A stretch of DNA of 64,000 nt from Clostridium sporogenes (GCF_001020205.1 NZ_CP011663.1:310001-374000), one strand, 5' to 3'. Shown: positions 34,225-43,374, numbered from the stretch's first letter. Program-made: numbers and translations. Notes: a model not told the origin generated them from the sequence alone.

Positions 34225-35609
34225 TGAAAAGATTAAGATTTAAGTCATTAACAATGAGGATATGGACAACATTCACTGCTATAATTTTAATAATAATATG
34301 TAGTATTTCATTTTTATATTTAGTTGCCTTTAAGAGAATTAGTGAAAATTCAAAGCTAGAGGATTTAAAAGTGGCTCATGATGTTTTATTAAACAGCAAT
34401 AATTTTAATGAACAAAATAGATTCGATGAATTAAAAAGTCTTAAAGGAAGTGATCATTTTATTGCAAAAATAGATGAGAATGATAAATATAAAATTATAG
34501 ATATAGGTAAAAGAAAAGAGGAACCACCACCAATAGAAAAGAAGAATCCACCCCCAAGACCTGCTAGTGATGAAATAAAAATGTGGATGGCCAGTTATAT
34601 TATAGGTAATAATATTCAGCAAAAGCAATTTAAAGAATATCATAACAACGTGAAATTTATCTTTATAATAAGTTCAATTAAAAACGCAGGAGGGGAAAAA
34701 CTTTATTTAATATCTTATATACCCGAAATACAAGATAATGTATTATTATATACAGTAATAATTATAGGAGTTGTATTTATTGGTATAGGATTTTTCACTG
34801 CTAGATTAGTTGCAAATTATATTTCAAGGCCTTTAAGAGAGCTTGAGGACTATACTGTGAAAATAGCTCATAAGGATTGGAGGGAACCTGTTAAAATTAA
34901 AAATGATGATGAGATAGGTAGATTGGTAGATTCAATGAATCGTATGCAAAAAGAGTTAAAAAAGATTGATGAAGAAGAAAAAATGTTTCTACAAAGCATA
35001 TCTCATGATTTAAAAACTCCAGTAATGGTAATTATGAGCCATGCTCAAGCTATTATAGATGGTATGTATATAGAATCAGTTGAAGAAACTGCTGAAATAA
35101 TAAAAGATGAGGCAGCTATTCTTGAGAAAAAAATTAAACAATTATTGTACTTAAATACTCTTGCCTATAGTTTAGAAAATAATAGTGAAAATATAGGATT
35201 TGAGTTACATAATTTATTGTTTAATATTATAAGTAGATTTGAGATAGTTAATAGTAAAATTCAATGGAATTTAGATATTGATAAGGTTGTTATAAAAGGA
35301 AATCCTGAAAAAATACGAGTAGCTATTGAAAATATATTAGATAATGGACTTAGGTATGCAGAAGGGCAAATTTCTGTAACTCTTAAAAAAGAAAATTCTG
35401 TTGCAGTCTTAGAAATTTATAATGATGGACCTAATATTGATAAAAATAATATAGATCATATTTTTAAAAATTTATATAAAGATAGGACTGGAAATTTTGG
35501 CCTCGGTTTAGCGATTTCTAAAAAAATTATAGATTTTTATAATGGAGAAATAAAAGCAGTAAATAGAGATAATGGTGTAAGTTTCATAATTAAATATCCT
35601 ATAGATTAG
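34221..35609 (+). CDS. Sensor histidine kinase with extracellular domain (glycosylation locus)
   Basis: 462 residues: membrane helix 13-36, extracellular sensor region 37-173 with a proline-rich stretch (PPPIEKKNPPPRP, 102-114), second helix 174-197, HAMP (about 197-250), DHp with His262 in QSISHDLKTPVMVI, HATPase with N box ENILDNGLRY and G box GNFGLGLAISKK. The sensor region matches no domain I recognise. Coupled to the regulator gene by a 4-base overlap. Confidence 0.92.
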   Translation: MMKRLRFKSLTMRIWTTFTAIILIIICSISFLYLVAFKRISENSKLEDLKVAHDVLLNSNNFNEQNRFDELKSLKGSDHFIAKIDENDKYKIIDIGKRKEEPPPIEKKNPPPRPASDEIKMWMASYIIGNNIQQKQFKEYHNNVKFIFIISSIKNAGGEKLYLISYIPEIQDNVLLYTVIIIGVVFIGIGFFTARLVANYISRPLRELEDYTVKIAHKDWREPVKIKNDDEIGRLVDSMNRMQKELKKIDEEEKMFLQSISHDLKTPVMVIMSHAQAIIDGMYIESVEETAEIIKDEAAILEKKIKQLLYLNTLAYSLENNSENIGFELHNLLFNIISRFEIVNSKIQWNLDIDKVVIKGNPEKIRVAIENILDNGLRYAEGQISVTLKKENSVAVLEIYNDGPNIDKNNIDHIFKNLYKDRTGNFGLGLAISKKIIDFYNGEIKAVNRDNGVSFIIKYPID

Positions 35610-35675
35610 GAGTAGCCTCTTGGGAAGTAAAAGTAATTATTATTTACACTTTCCAATAAATTTTAATAATTAAGT

Positions 35676-35728
35676 TTAGCCCTTAGGACAATATAAATAA
35701 GATTTATTTATATTGTCCTAAGGGCTAA
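35676..35728. repeat. Perfect 25-bp inverted repeat after the kinase gene
   Basis: Positions 35676-35700 and 35704-35728 are exactly complementary with a 3-base loop; stem begins TTAGCCCTTAGGACAATAT. It lacks a long T tail but probably ends transcription of the two-component genes. The length and perfection exceed the other terminators here. Confidence 0.75.
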
Positions 35729-35875
35729 TTATATGAAATCACAAAAATTTCACATAATTATTTGAAACTGATGCAACAATTTATAGTTACAATTTTAAAT
35801 AAGGAAAGTTTAACAGATTGTTTAAGCAGTTAGTTTGAGCATATAACAAAATAACAATTTCATGGGGTGATAAAT

Positions 35876-36844
35876 GTGATTAATAAAATAGTTTATTCCA
35901 TAGTTGTTCCTTTATATAATGAAGAACTTGTTATTGATGAAAGTTATAGAAGATTAAAGGCAGTTATGGATTCTACAAAAGAAAGTTATGAAATTATATT
36001 TATAAATGATGGAAGTAAAGATTTAACTAAAGAAAAAGCAAATAACATATGTAAAAAAGATGGGAAAATAAAACTTGTGAATTTTTCTAGAAATTTTGGG
36101 CACCAAGCTGCTATAACTGCAGGAATGGATGTAGCTAGAGGGAAGGCTATAGTGGTAATTGATGCAGATCTTCAAGATCCACCAGAAGTTATTCTTGAGA
36201 TGATTAAAAAATGGAAACAGGGTTATGAGGTAGTATATGGGAAAAGAGATAAAAGAGAAGGAGAAGGATTTTTTAAAAAATTTACTGCTAAGATGTTTTA
36301 TAGAGTGCTAAAAGACATAACAAATATAGATATCCCAGTAGATACAGGAGATTTCAGACTTATAGATAGAAAGGTATGTGATACTTTAATATCACTTCCA
36401 GAAAAAAACAGATATGTAAGAGGTTTAGTAAGTTGGGTTGGATATAATCAAACTGCTGTAGAGTTTGTAAGACAAGAAAGATTTGCAGGGAAAACTAAAT
36501 ATCCATTGAAAAAGATGATAAAGTTAGCTTTGGATGGAATAACATCCTTTTCATATAAACCACTTACAGTTGCTAGTTATGTTGGAGGGACAATATTTTC
36601 TATAGGCACTATTGTATTTATAACTGAGATTATAAAGGCTGTAATAAACTGTACGGATATATTAAGTTTAGGGATGATATTATCAATTAATTTAATTATG
36701 TTTGGATTGATATTTTTTACTATGGGTATAATGGGTCAATATATTGGAAGGATTTTTGATGAAAGTAAAAATAGACCTATGTATATAATTGATAATACTA
36801 TAAATTATGAAAAGGCTGATAAAAAATATGAGATTAATGACTAA
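35876..36844 (+). CDS. Polyprenyl-phosphate glycosyltransferase, GT2 (DPM/GtrB/YkcC-like)
   Basis: 322 residues: GT2 catalytic domain (1-225) with VVPLYNEE, DADLQDPPEV (metal-binding DAD), GDFRLIDRKV, and two C-terminal membrane helices (about 232-255 and 265-290). Proteins of this type load a sugar onto undecaprenyl phosphate at the inner face. GTG 35876 follows GGGGTGAT; GTG 35867 overlaps that site. Next to a GtrA flippase-like gene and a GT39 transferase, giving the three steps of lipid-linked sugar modification. Sugar unknown. Confidence 0.9.
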   Translation: MINKIVYSIVVPLYNEELVIDESYRRLKAVMDSTKESYEIIFINDGSKDLTKEKANNICKKDGKIKLVNFSRNFGHQAAITAGMDVARGKAIVVIDADLQDPPEVILEMIKKWKQGYEVVYGKRDKREGEGFFKKFTAKMFYRVLKDITNIDIPVDTGDFRLIDRKVCDTLISLPEKNRYVRGLVSWVGYNQTAVEFVRQERFAGKTKYPLKKMIKLALDGITSFSYKPLTVASYVGGTIFSIGTIVFITEIIKAVINCTDILSLGMILSINLIMFGLIFFTMGIMGQYIGRIFDESKNRPMYIIDNTINYEKADKKYEIND

Positions 36845-37247
36845 AGTAAACAAATATATATTCCATGGCAAATTTAAACATATAAGTCGTTTTTCAATAG
36901 TAGGTGTTGCAAATACTGGCATAGACTTTTTAATGTTTACAGTATTTAATGAGTTAGTTGGAGTAGGATATATAACTAGTCAAATCATAGGTTATAGTTT
37001 TGGAATAATGAATAGCTTTATATTTAATAAAAAATGGACTTTTAAGGAACGTAAAGTTAGTAAGAAGATATTATATGAACTTATGCAATTTATAGTGGTC
37101 AACTTAGTTTCACTTATAATAACAGTTTTCGTTATGAATTTTTTAGCAAAAAATCTTAATATAAATGTGTATTTAGCAAAAGTAATAGTTACAATCATAG
37201 CTCAAGCAACAAACTTTATAGCATATAAATTTATTGTGTTTAAGTAA
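36828..37247 (+). CDS. GtrA-family membrane protein
   Basis: About 139 residues with four membrane helices and the GtrA opening HISRFSIVGVANTGIDFLMF. GtrA proteins are thought to move undecaprenyl-phosphate-linked sugar across the membrane. The start overlaps the end of the GT2 gene: candidates are ATG 36807, 36828 and 36837, none with a strong ribosome site, so coupling to the upstream gene is likely. Confidence 0.85.
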   Translation: MRLMTKVNKYIFHGKFKHISRFSIVGVANTGIDFLMFTVFNELVGVGYITSQIIGYSFGIMNSFIFNKKWTFKERKVSKKILYELMQFIVVNLVSLIITVFVMNFLAKNLNINVYLAKVIVTIIAQATNFIAYKFIVFK

Positions 37248-37373
37248 GTATATGATAATAAATAAAAGATAATATATAAATAAACATATAAAAATATAAA
37301 AAATAAGAAATACTTAATTTTAGAAATTGATAAAGTGAAAACTAACATATATTTTAAGTGGGGGATATAAATA

Positions 37374-39683
37374 ATGAAAAAAATAAAGTTTACAAAAGAG
37401 AATATAACGTTATCGTTAATTTTCATATTATCTTTAATATTAAATTTAGCGAATTTGAACATAGAAGGATACGCAAATCAATATTATGCTGCAGGTGTAA
37501 AAAGTATGACTTTAAGTTTAAAGAATTTTTTCTTTGTATCCTTTGATCCAGCTAGTTTTGTAAGTATTGATAAGCCACCTTTAGGTTTTTGGATACAAGC
37601 TATATTTGCTAAAATATTTGGTTTTAGCGGATGGAGCATAATATTACCTCAGGCTATTGCTGGGGTAGTATCAGTAGGATTAATATATGTTATTATTAAA
37701 AGAAGCTTTGGAACTGTTGCAGGTCTTATTTCTGCAATATGTCTTGCAGTTACGCCTGTTTTTGTAGCTGTAAGTAGAAATAACACTTGTGATAATTTAC
37801 TTGTTTTAACACTACTATTAGCTTGTTTAGTTCTTTCCAAGGCAGCAGAAAAAGGGAAACTAAAATATCTTTTAATAAGTTTAGCAATTGTAGGGATCGG
37901 ATTTAATATAAAAATGCTTCAAGCATATATGATAATACCAGCTATATATATAACTTATCTTCTTTCTAATGCAGTATCCTTTAAAAAAAGAATAGTTCAT
38001 CTTATGGCTGGTACAGTTATTTTACTTTTAGTTTCATTGTCCTGGGCTTTTATTGTAGACTTAATACCTGAGGAAAGTAGACCTTATGTAGGAAGTAGTA
38101 CTAATAATTCGGTTATGGAGCTTATAATGGGACATAATGGACTTGAGAGACTTGGTATTGGTAGTAAGCCTACTCAGGGAGGTGGAGCCCCGGGAGGAAT
38201 AGATGGGAAAAATCAACAAAAAACTCATGGGACCTCTAGTGCAACTAAAAATAAAAATTCGAAGCAAACATCAAAGGATAATGGCCAAACCGAAGGAGAA
38301 CCATCATCAATAGACAATGATCAAATGCAAGGAGAACCTCCATCAATGGATAATGGAGAAATGCAAGGACAACCTCCATCAATGAATAATGGACAGGTGC
38401 AAAGTACACAGCCTAATACTCAACAAGAGGGAAAAGGGAATGGTAATCCTCCGAATAGTGATGGAAAAGGTCCCGGTGGAATGCCTCCAGGAGGTAATGG
38501 AATGCAGAAGCCTAATGGAGGAGGAATGGGAGGAACCTTTGGGGGTCAAGAAGTTGCAAGTATTGCTAGATTATTCTCTAATAATAGCTTATCAGACCAA
38601 ATTATTTGGTTATTTCCCCTTGCCCTATTTGGATTTATAGCAGCGGCAATAAAAGAAAAGTTAAATAAGACTTTTGATAATAAAAGAAAGTTGTCATTAG
38701 TACTATGGAGTATGTGGCTATTACCTGAATTTATATACTTCAGTTTTACAAAAGGGTTATTTCATCCTTATTATTTAACTATGCTTGCTCCACCAATTGC
38801 GGCTTTGTCAGGAATTGGAATTGTGTCAATGTGGGAGTTATATAATGAGGAAGGATGGAAATCTTGGATTTTACCAGTGGCACTTATTGCAGATGGATTA
38901 ACTCAGATATTAATATTATCTTATTATTATAATATATCAAATACGGCTAAAATTTTAACTACAATAGTAGCAGTTTTATGCATTGTATCTTCCATTATAC
39001 TAGCTATTGTTAATTTAAGAAAAAATAAAAAAGATATATTAAAGTTTAAGAATATAAAATTTAAGAAACCACTGGTTACTATTGCTTTAATGGGCCTCTT
39101 AATAACTCCTTTAGTTTGTTCTGCTACTACAATTTTTTATCCAGTATCTGGTACCTTCCCATCTGCTGGATTATCATTAATCACTAATAAGCAAAAGGAT
39201 GGCTTTAAAATGGATAATTCTAATAGTGGAAACACAAAGTTGATAGAATTTTTAAAAAGCCATAAAACAAATGAAAAATATATTCTTGTTACTTCATCTA
39301 CTAATGGTTATGCTTCAGATATAATTATCAATAGTGGAGAATCAGTAATGGCACTTGGAGGTTTCTTTGGAACAGATAAAGTAATTACTCTAGATGAATT
39401 TAAAAAATTACTTAATAATGGAGAAGTTAGATATGTAATGGTAGGTGGTATAGGAGGAAACTCAAGTAGCGATATTATGAATTGGGTTAAAGAAAATGGT
39501 AAAGTTGTTTCAGAAAGTGAATGGAAAAATTCAAATGAGGTAAATAGTGAAAGAGTTAATAAGGACAACAATAATAAAGAAAACTCAAACTCAAATACTA
39601 AACAATTCGGCCCAGAAGGAAAAGGGAATTCTGAACAGTTATATGATTTAAAAAATTATACTGATACTACAACAAAAAAATAG
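37374..39683 (+). CDS. Membrane glycosyltransferase, GT39/PMT-like (YkcB-type)
   Basis: 769 residues. N-terminal ArnT/PMT-like multi-helix domain (1-240) with the catalytic-loop region FDPASFVSIDKPPLGFW; then a 130-residue low-complexity extracellular insert (about 255-390) rich in Gly, Pro, Asn, Gln with 12-residue repeats; further helices (about 400-590); and a soluble C-terminal extracellular domain (about 600-769). Matches YkcB-type transferases that take sugar from a lipid carrier and attach it outside the cell. YkcB and the GT2 YkcC are also neighbours in B. subtilis. Acceptor unknown. Confidence 0.88.
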   Translation: MKKIKFTKENITLSLIFILSLILNLANLNIEGYANQYYAAGVKSMTLSLKNFFFVSFDPASFVSIDKPPLGFWIQAIFAKIFGFSGWSIILPQAIAGVVSVGLIYVIIKRSFGTVAGLISAICLAVTPVFVAVSRNNTCDNLLVLTLLLACLVLSKAAEKGKLKYLLISLAIVGIGFNIKMLQAYMIIPAIYITYLLSNAVSFKKRIVHLMAGTVILLLVSLSWAFIVDLIPEESRPYVGSSTNNSVMELIMGHNGLERLGIGSKPTQGGGAPGGIDGKNQQKTHGTSSATKNKNSKQTSKDNGQTEGEPSSIDNDQMQGEPPSMDNGEMQGQPPSMNNGQVQSTQPNTQQEGKGNGNPPNSDGKGPGGMPPGGNGMQKPNGGGMGGTFGGQEVASIARLFSNNSLSDQIIWLFPLALFGFIAAAIKEKLNKTFDNKRKLSLVLWSMWLLPEFIYFSFTKGLFHPYYLTMLAPPIAALSGIGIVSMWELYNEEGWKSWILPVALIADGLTQILILSYYYNISNTAKILTTIVAVLCIVSSIILAIVNLRKNKKDILKFKNIKFKKPLVTIALMGLLITPLVCSATTIFYPVSGTFPSAGLSLITNKQKDGFKMDNSNSGNTKLIEFLKSHKTNEKYILVTSSTNGYASDIIINSGESVMALGGFFGTDKVITLDEFKKLLNNGEVRYVMVGGIGGNSSSDIMNWVKENGKVVSESEWKNSNEVNSERVNKDNNNKENSNSNTKQFGPEGKGNSEQLYDLKNYTDTTTKK
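38277..38402 (+). repeat. 36-bp coding tandem repeat in the GT39 gene
   Basis: Three full units (38277-38312, 38313-38348, 38349-38384) and a half unit, encoding DNGQTEGEPSSI, DNDQMQGEPPSM, DNGEMQGQPPSM and NNGQVQ. Unit number is likely to vary between strains. Confidence 0.85.
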
Positions 39684-40046
39684 TTAATTATATATAGGCA
39701 AGCTTGGCAAATAATGTTTCAAAAACACCACAGAAATGTGGTGGTTTTTTTTATTATTGTTTTAGTTTTTTTCAAAATGAACATGACTTTTGAATTTAAA
39801 AATTAATTGTAAAATTATGTTGTTAATAGATTAAAAAATATATTACCTTTTGATATAATGACAATTTTATATTTGAGAATAGGTAATTTAGTATAAAAAA
39901 TGCAATTACCATATTGATTATAAATTTATCATTATTAAAATCAGCTATAATAGTATTATGATGCTAGTAAGCTTTAGAGAGTAAGAATATATATAAATCT
40001 ATTTATAATAAAATAATCAGAAATATAAACGGAAAGGAAGACTCTT
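39684..40046 (+). other. Non-coding gap before LytTR regulator
   Basis: Apart from the terminator at 39723-39753, very AT-rich sequence with no supported gene; it must hold the promoter for the LytTR/GHKL operon. The ribosome site is AAAGGAAG. Confidence 0.5.
39723..39753 (+). terminator. Terminator after GT39 gene
   Basis: CACCACA (39726-39732) pairs with TGTGGTG (39737-39743) around GAAA, followed by GTTTTTTTT. Confidence 0.8.
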
Positions 40047-40769
40047 ATGATTAAGATTGCGGTTTGTGATGATGAGATCCTTCAGAGGCTTGATATTATA
40101 AAAAAAATTAAAAGTGTCTTAGAAAATAATTATTGTGATTATCATTATGATATTGAAGAATTTAGTAGTGGAGAGCAACTGATTTTTTCTGATATTTATT
40201 TTGATATTGTGTTTTCGGATATAAAAATGGACAAGTTCTCTGGTATAGATATAGCTAAGCATATGAGAGAAAATAATAATGATACAAAGATTGTTTTCAT
40301 AACAGCCTTTAAAGAATATGTTTTTGAAGCCTTTGATGTAGGTGCATTTCATTATCTTATAAAACCTGTAGATGAAAAAAAGATATTTAAAATTATGGAT
40401 AGAATCCTAAAGATGTTTAGCTATAAAGAAAATAACGAGAAGTGTATTATAGTTAAAAAAGGAAAAAATACAATAAAAGTTTTATTAGATAACATACATT
40501 TTTTTGAGGTGCAGAATAGAATTATAAATATACATACCCAAAGAGAAGTAATACAATATTATGATAAAATTAAAAATATAGAGGCAGAGGTTCCTAGAAA
40601 TAGTTTTTTTAGATGTCATAGGAGTTATATAGTGAACCTGAAATATGTAATGAAATTTGATAAAACAGAAATAGTGCTTGATAACAATACAAAAATAATG
40701 TTAGCAAAAGGAAAATATGATGAGTTTTCTAAGACATTTTTAAAGTACATAAAGGGAGGTTTAGTATAA
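40047..40769 (+). CDS. LytTR-family response regulator (AgrA/VirR type)
   Basis: 240 residues: receiver (1-120) with VCDDE pocket and phosphoacceptor Asp58 in IVFSDIKMD; LytTR DNA-binding domain (about 135-240) with FFRCHRSYIVNLKYV. Such regulators pair with GHKL kinases in peptide quorum-sensing and bacteriocin control. The partner kinase follows after 3 bases. No agrB/agrD-type peptide genes were found next to it. Confidence 0.92.
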   Translation: MIKIAVCDDEILQRLDIIKKIKSVLENNYCDYHYDIEEFSSGEQLIFSDIYFDIVFSDIKMDKFSGIDIAKHMRENNNDTKIVFITAFKEYVFEAFDVGAFHYLIKPVDEKKIFKIMDRILKMFSYKENNEKCIIVKKGKNTIKVLLDNIHFFEVQNRIINIHTQREVIQYYDKIKNIEAEVPRNSFFRCHRSYIVNLKYVMKFDKTEIVLDNNTKIMLAKGKYDEFSKTFLKYIKGGLV

Positions 40770-40772
40770 TAA

Positions 40773-42113
40773 GTGTCTATTTTAAATATGGTAGAAAAAA
40801 GTCTATCTTTAATTATATACATAATAGGCTTTTATATATTATATATAGTATATAAAAGATTTTTAGGGTTTAAAATAAAGACTCAATATGCAATTATAGC
40901 AATGCTTATAATACCTGATGTGCCTTTATTTATTGTAGAGAAATTTAATATAGAAAGTAGATATCAGTGGATACCTGCAGCTATATATTTCTTTGTATTT
41001 TCATTAATATTTTGTAATGGGACGTGCTTTAAAAAAGTTATAGTTACTATAATCTATAATTGTTTCAATGAGATTTTTCAGTATATGACAGTACCCTTTA
41101 TTTTTGTGTCAAATTATACTTGGGTATTAAATTCACCTTATCAGACAGAACAGATAAATAGAATATTAAACCAGATATTTTTTATTATTTCACGTTTTCT
41201 ATATATTCTAATACTAAATTTTATATTAGAAAATTGCTGGAGTGATGATGGAGTTAAAGATTTTAAATATATATTATTATTCGTAGTTCCTAATGTGTTT
41301 ATAGTAGTTTTACTATGTGAATATTTTAAGCTTTATTACCAAAATTATAATGTGAATAACTCATTATTTAATAATATAAAGATGTTTGGATTTGCATCTA
41401 CAGCTTTAGTTTGTGCGCTATTTACAGTAATAATTTTAGATAGGCTCATAAAAGAAAATATAATTAGACAGAAGGAATTGTTATTAAGACAGCAATTTAA
41501 TATACAAGCTGGGCATTATAAAAATTTGCAGATACAATTTAAAAATACTAGAGCATTTAAGCATGATATAAATAATCATTTGATTTGTATTAAAAATTTG
41601 ATTACAGATGGTGATATAAAAAGTACAGAAACTTATTTAAAAAAAGTAACAAAATCATTAGAAAATCTTAATTTAAAAGTAAATACAGGAAGCCCCTTTG
41701 CTGATGCTGTTATAAGCGAAAAATATAATATTAGTATAGATAAAGGTATAGAATTTAAGTGTAATGTAAAAGTACCAACTAATATAAAAATGGATTTTTT
41801 TGATCTATGTGTAATACTTGGTAACGCTTTAGATAATGCAATAGAGGCTTGTGAAAAAATTGCAGATGAGAGTATAAAGAAATATATACATATAACAAGT
41901 ATTGTCAATAAGTCATTTATAGTATTTGAAATAGAGAATAGTATGAAAGGTTATATAAATAAAGATTATCTGTATACAGATAAAACTGATGACATAAATC
42001 ATGGATTTGGACTTTTAAATATTGAAAGTATTACTAAAAAGTATTTTGGAACTACTTATATTGAAAGTAGTGAGAATACGTTTGTGCTAAATGTTATGTT
42101 ACAAGTGCTATAA
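40773..42113 (+). CDS. GHKL sensor histidine kinase (AgrC type)
   Basis: 446 residues: about six N-terminal membrane helices (1-225), a short coiled coil, His264 in AFKHDINNHLICIKNL and a GHKL ATPase domain (N box GNALDNAIEAC, G box NHGFGLLNIES). The receptor part resembles peptide-sensing AgrC/ComD kinases. Start is GTG 40773, 13 bases after GGGAGG located in the last codons of the regulator, or ATG 40788; the spacing of the first is long. Confidence 0.88.
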   Translation: MSILNMVEKSLSLIIYIIGFYILYIVYKRFLGFKIKTQYAIIAMLIIPDVPLFIVEKFNIESRYQWIPAAIYFFVFSLIFCNGTCFKKVIVTIIYNCFNEIFQYMTVPFIFVSNYTWVLNSPYQTEQINRILNQIFFIISRFLYILILNFILENCWSDDGVKDFKYILLFVVPNVFIVVLLCEYFKLYYQNYNVNNSLFNNIKMFGFASTALVCALFTVIILDRLIKENIIRQKELLLRQQFNIQAGHYKNLQIQFKNTRAFKHDINNHLICIKNLITDGDIKSTETYLKKVTKSLENLNLKVNTGSPFADAVISEKYNISIDKGIEFKCNVKVPTNIKMDFFDLCVILGNALDNAIEACEKIADESIKKYIHITSIVNKSFIVFEIENSMKGYINKDYLYTDKTDDINHGFGLLNIESITKKYFGTTYIESSENTFVLNVMLQVL

Positions 42114-42183
42114 CATATATTTACAACCAATAAGAGTCTATTCACAACAATAAGGTTAGTTTTATTTTATATTTTTCGAGGAT

Positions 42184-42213
42184 GTTAATAAATACATGTT
42201 TGTATTTATTAAC
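42184..42213 (+). promoter_or_regulatory. Perfect 13-bp hairpin/operator just before the ribosome site of the next gene
   Basis: GTTAATAAATACA (42184-42196) and TGTATTTATTAAC (42201-42213) with loop TGTT; the ribosome site GGGAGG begins 5 bases later. It may be an operator or an mRNA structure affecting translation. Confidence 0.6.
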
Positions 42214-42230
42214 CAAAGGGAGGTATATAT

Positions 42231-42986
42231 ATGAAAATAGGTGCAATACCAAATACATCCTTTAGGATTATTGGAGATATGGGGTTAAAGAGAAATAACC
42301 TTTCTAATAATGTTATGAGTCCTTTACAAAAACAAAAGTTACAGTTAGAAGAGCAAATAAAAAAGGTTCAAGAAGGTAAAGATTCTAAAGAAAATAAGGA
42401 TAAAGCAATTAAAGAACTTCAGGAAAAGCTTCAGGAAATTGAAAAACAATTAACAGAAGAAAAAGCTATGAAATTAGGTGATAAACTAGAAGGTAAAAAA
42501 GAAAAGGAGAATGATACTAAAGATAAAGAACAAAAAATAAAAGAAGAACAGTATGAAAATCCTCAAGCAATAAATAAAAATATTATGATAGGAATTACTT
42601 CAGCCTTTTGTCACCAAAAGGTTGCAAAAGTTGCACACTCAGTGTATAGAGCAGCTGAGGCTAAAGGAGATATGAGCACAGCGCAGAGAGCATTAAAGTA
42701 TACTATGTCTGAGATTAAAAAATCATCAGAAGGTAAAAAGTTGATTGAAAGAGGAATGAAAGAATATAAAAAACAAATAGACAATCTTAAGAAAGCGAAA
42801 GCTCATATTGATCAAGGAGCAGGAGATAACAACATTGTTAAAAATAATGTTGGTGATGTGGAAGAAAGTAAAGCTAATGTTGAAGAAAGAAAAAATAATG
42901 TAGAGGAGCAAAGTCTAGATACTTTGGAAGCTGTTGCAAATGGAGATAGTAAAGCTGAAATTAGTATAAAAGAAACTTTAAAATAG
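42231..42986 (+). CDS. Coiled-coil protein of unknown function downstream of LytTR/GHKL system
   Basis: 251 residues, very rich in Lys and Glu, no signal peptide or membrane segment. About 30-90 is a charged coiled coil (similar in texture to FlxA-like proteins), 110-190 a more ordered helical part (IGITSAFCHQKVAKVAHSVYRAAEAKGDM), and the tail is low-complexity with repeated NVEE motifs. Excellent ribosome site GGGAGG. It is the only gene directly after the quorum-type two-component system and carries a distinctive hairpin before its start, so it may be the system's output. Function unknown. Confidence 0.7.
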   Translation: MKIGAIPNTSFRIIGDMGLKRNNLSNNVMSPLQKQKLQLEEQIKKVQEGKDSKENKDKAIKELQEKLQEIEKQLTEEKAMKLGDKLEGKKEKENDTKDKEQKIKEEQYENPQAINKNIMIGITSAFCHQKVAKVAHSVYRAAEAKGDMSTAQRALKYTMSEIKKSSEGKKLIERGMKEYKKQIDNLKKAKAHIDQGAGDNNIVKNNVGDVEESKANVEERKNNVEEQSLDTLEAVANGDSKAEISIKETLK

Positions 42987-42995
42987 AGAAAGTAA

Positions 42996-43070
42996 AATAA
43001 TCTGCGTAAACTCCATAGGAATGATAAGAAGATTCTTATAAAAATGGAGGGTGCGCAGATTAGTTTTTAG
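42996..43070 (+). terminator. Long terminator hairpin after coiled-coil gene
   Basis: AATCTGCG...ACTCCAT (42999-43016) pairs with ATGGAGG...CGCAGATT (43043-43061), with an inner GAAT/ATTC stem; ends TAGTTTTTAG. Confidence 0.75.
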
Positions 43071-43249
43071 CCTATCAATTATTGCTGATTTTGATATTAC
43101 ATATTTACTATTTAACTTTACTAGATTTTTTCCATAGTTATAGAGTTATGATGTTATATTCTTAAAGTATTTTATATATTCTTCTTAATTTCATGCATTA
43201 TAAACTATATAGAAAATAAATTGATAAAATAAATAAAAAGAAATATAAT

Positions 43250-43276
43250 ATATGATAATGAATTACATTATCATAT
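43250..43276. promoter_or_regulatory. Fur-like box upstream of AraC gene
   Basis: ATATGATAATG (43250-43260) and CATTATCATAT (43266-43276) are perfect complements with a 5-base spacer. The core 43254-43272 agrees with the 19-base Fur consensus GATAATGATAATCATTATC at the eight left and six right positions. Located ahead of the siderophore regulator and transport genes, it suggests iron repression. Confidence 0.65.
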
Positions 43277-43374
43277 AGTCCGTTGTTATATATTAAATGT
43301 GAATCATATAAACATTTAAATAAATCATAGGAAGTAGAAAAAGATTTATTGAGGACAAGAAAGGAGCGCATGGA

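Larger units (their letters stand above)
42987..43374 (+). other. Gap with terminator and Fur-like box
   Basis: No gene. Contains the long terminator hairpin (42996-43070) and, upstream of the AraC gene, a Fur-like palindrome (43250-43276). The AraC ribosome site is AAGGAG. Confidence 0.6.
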
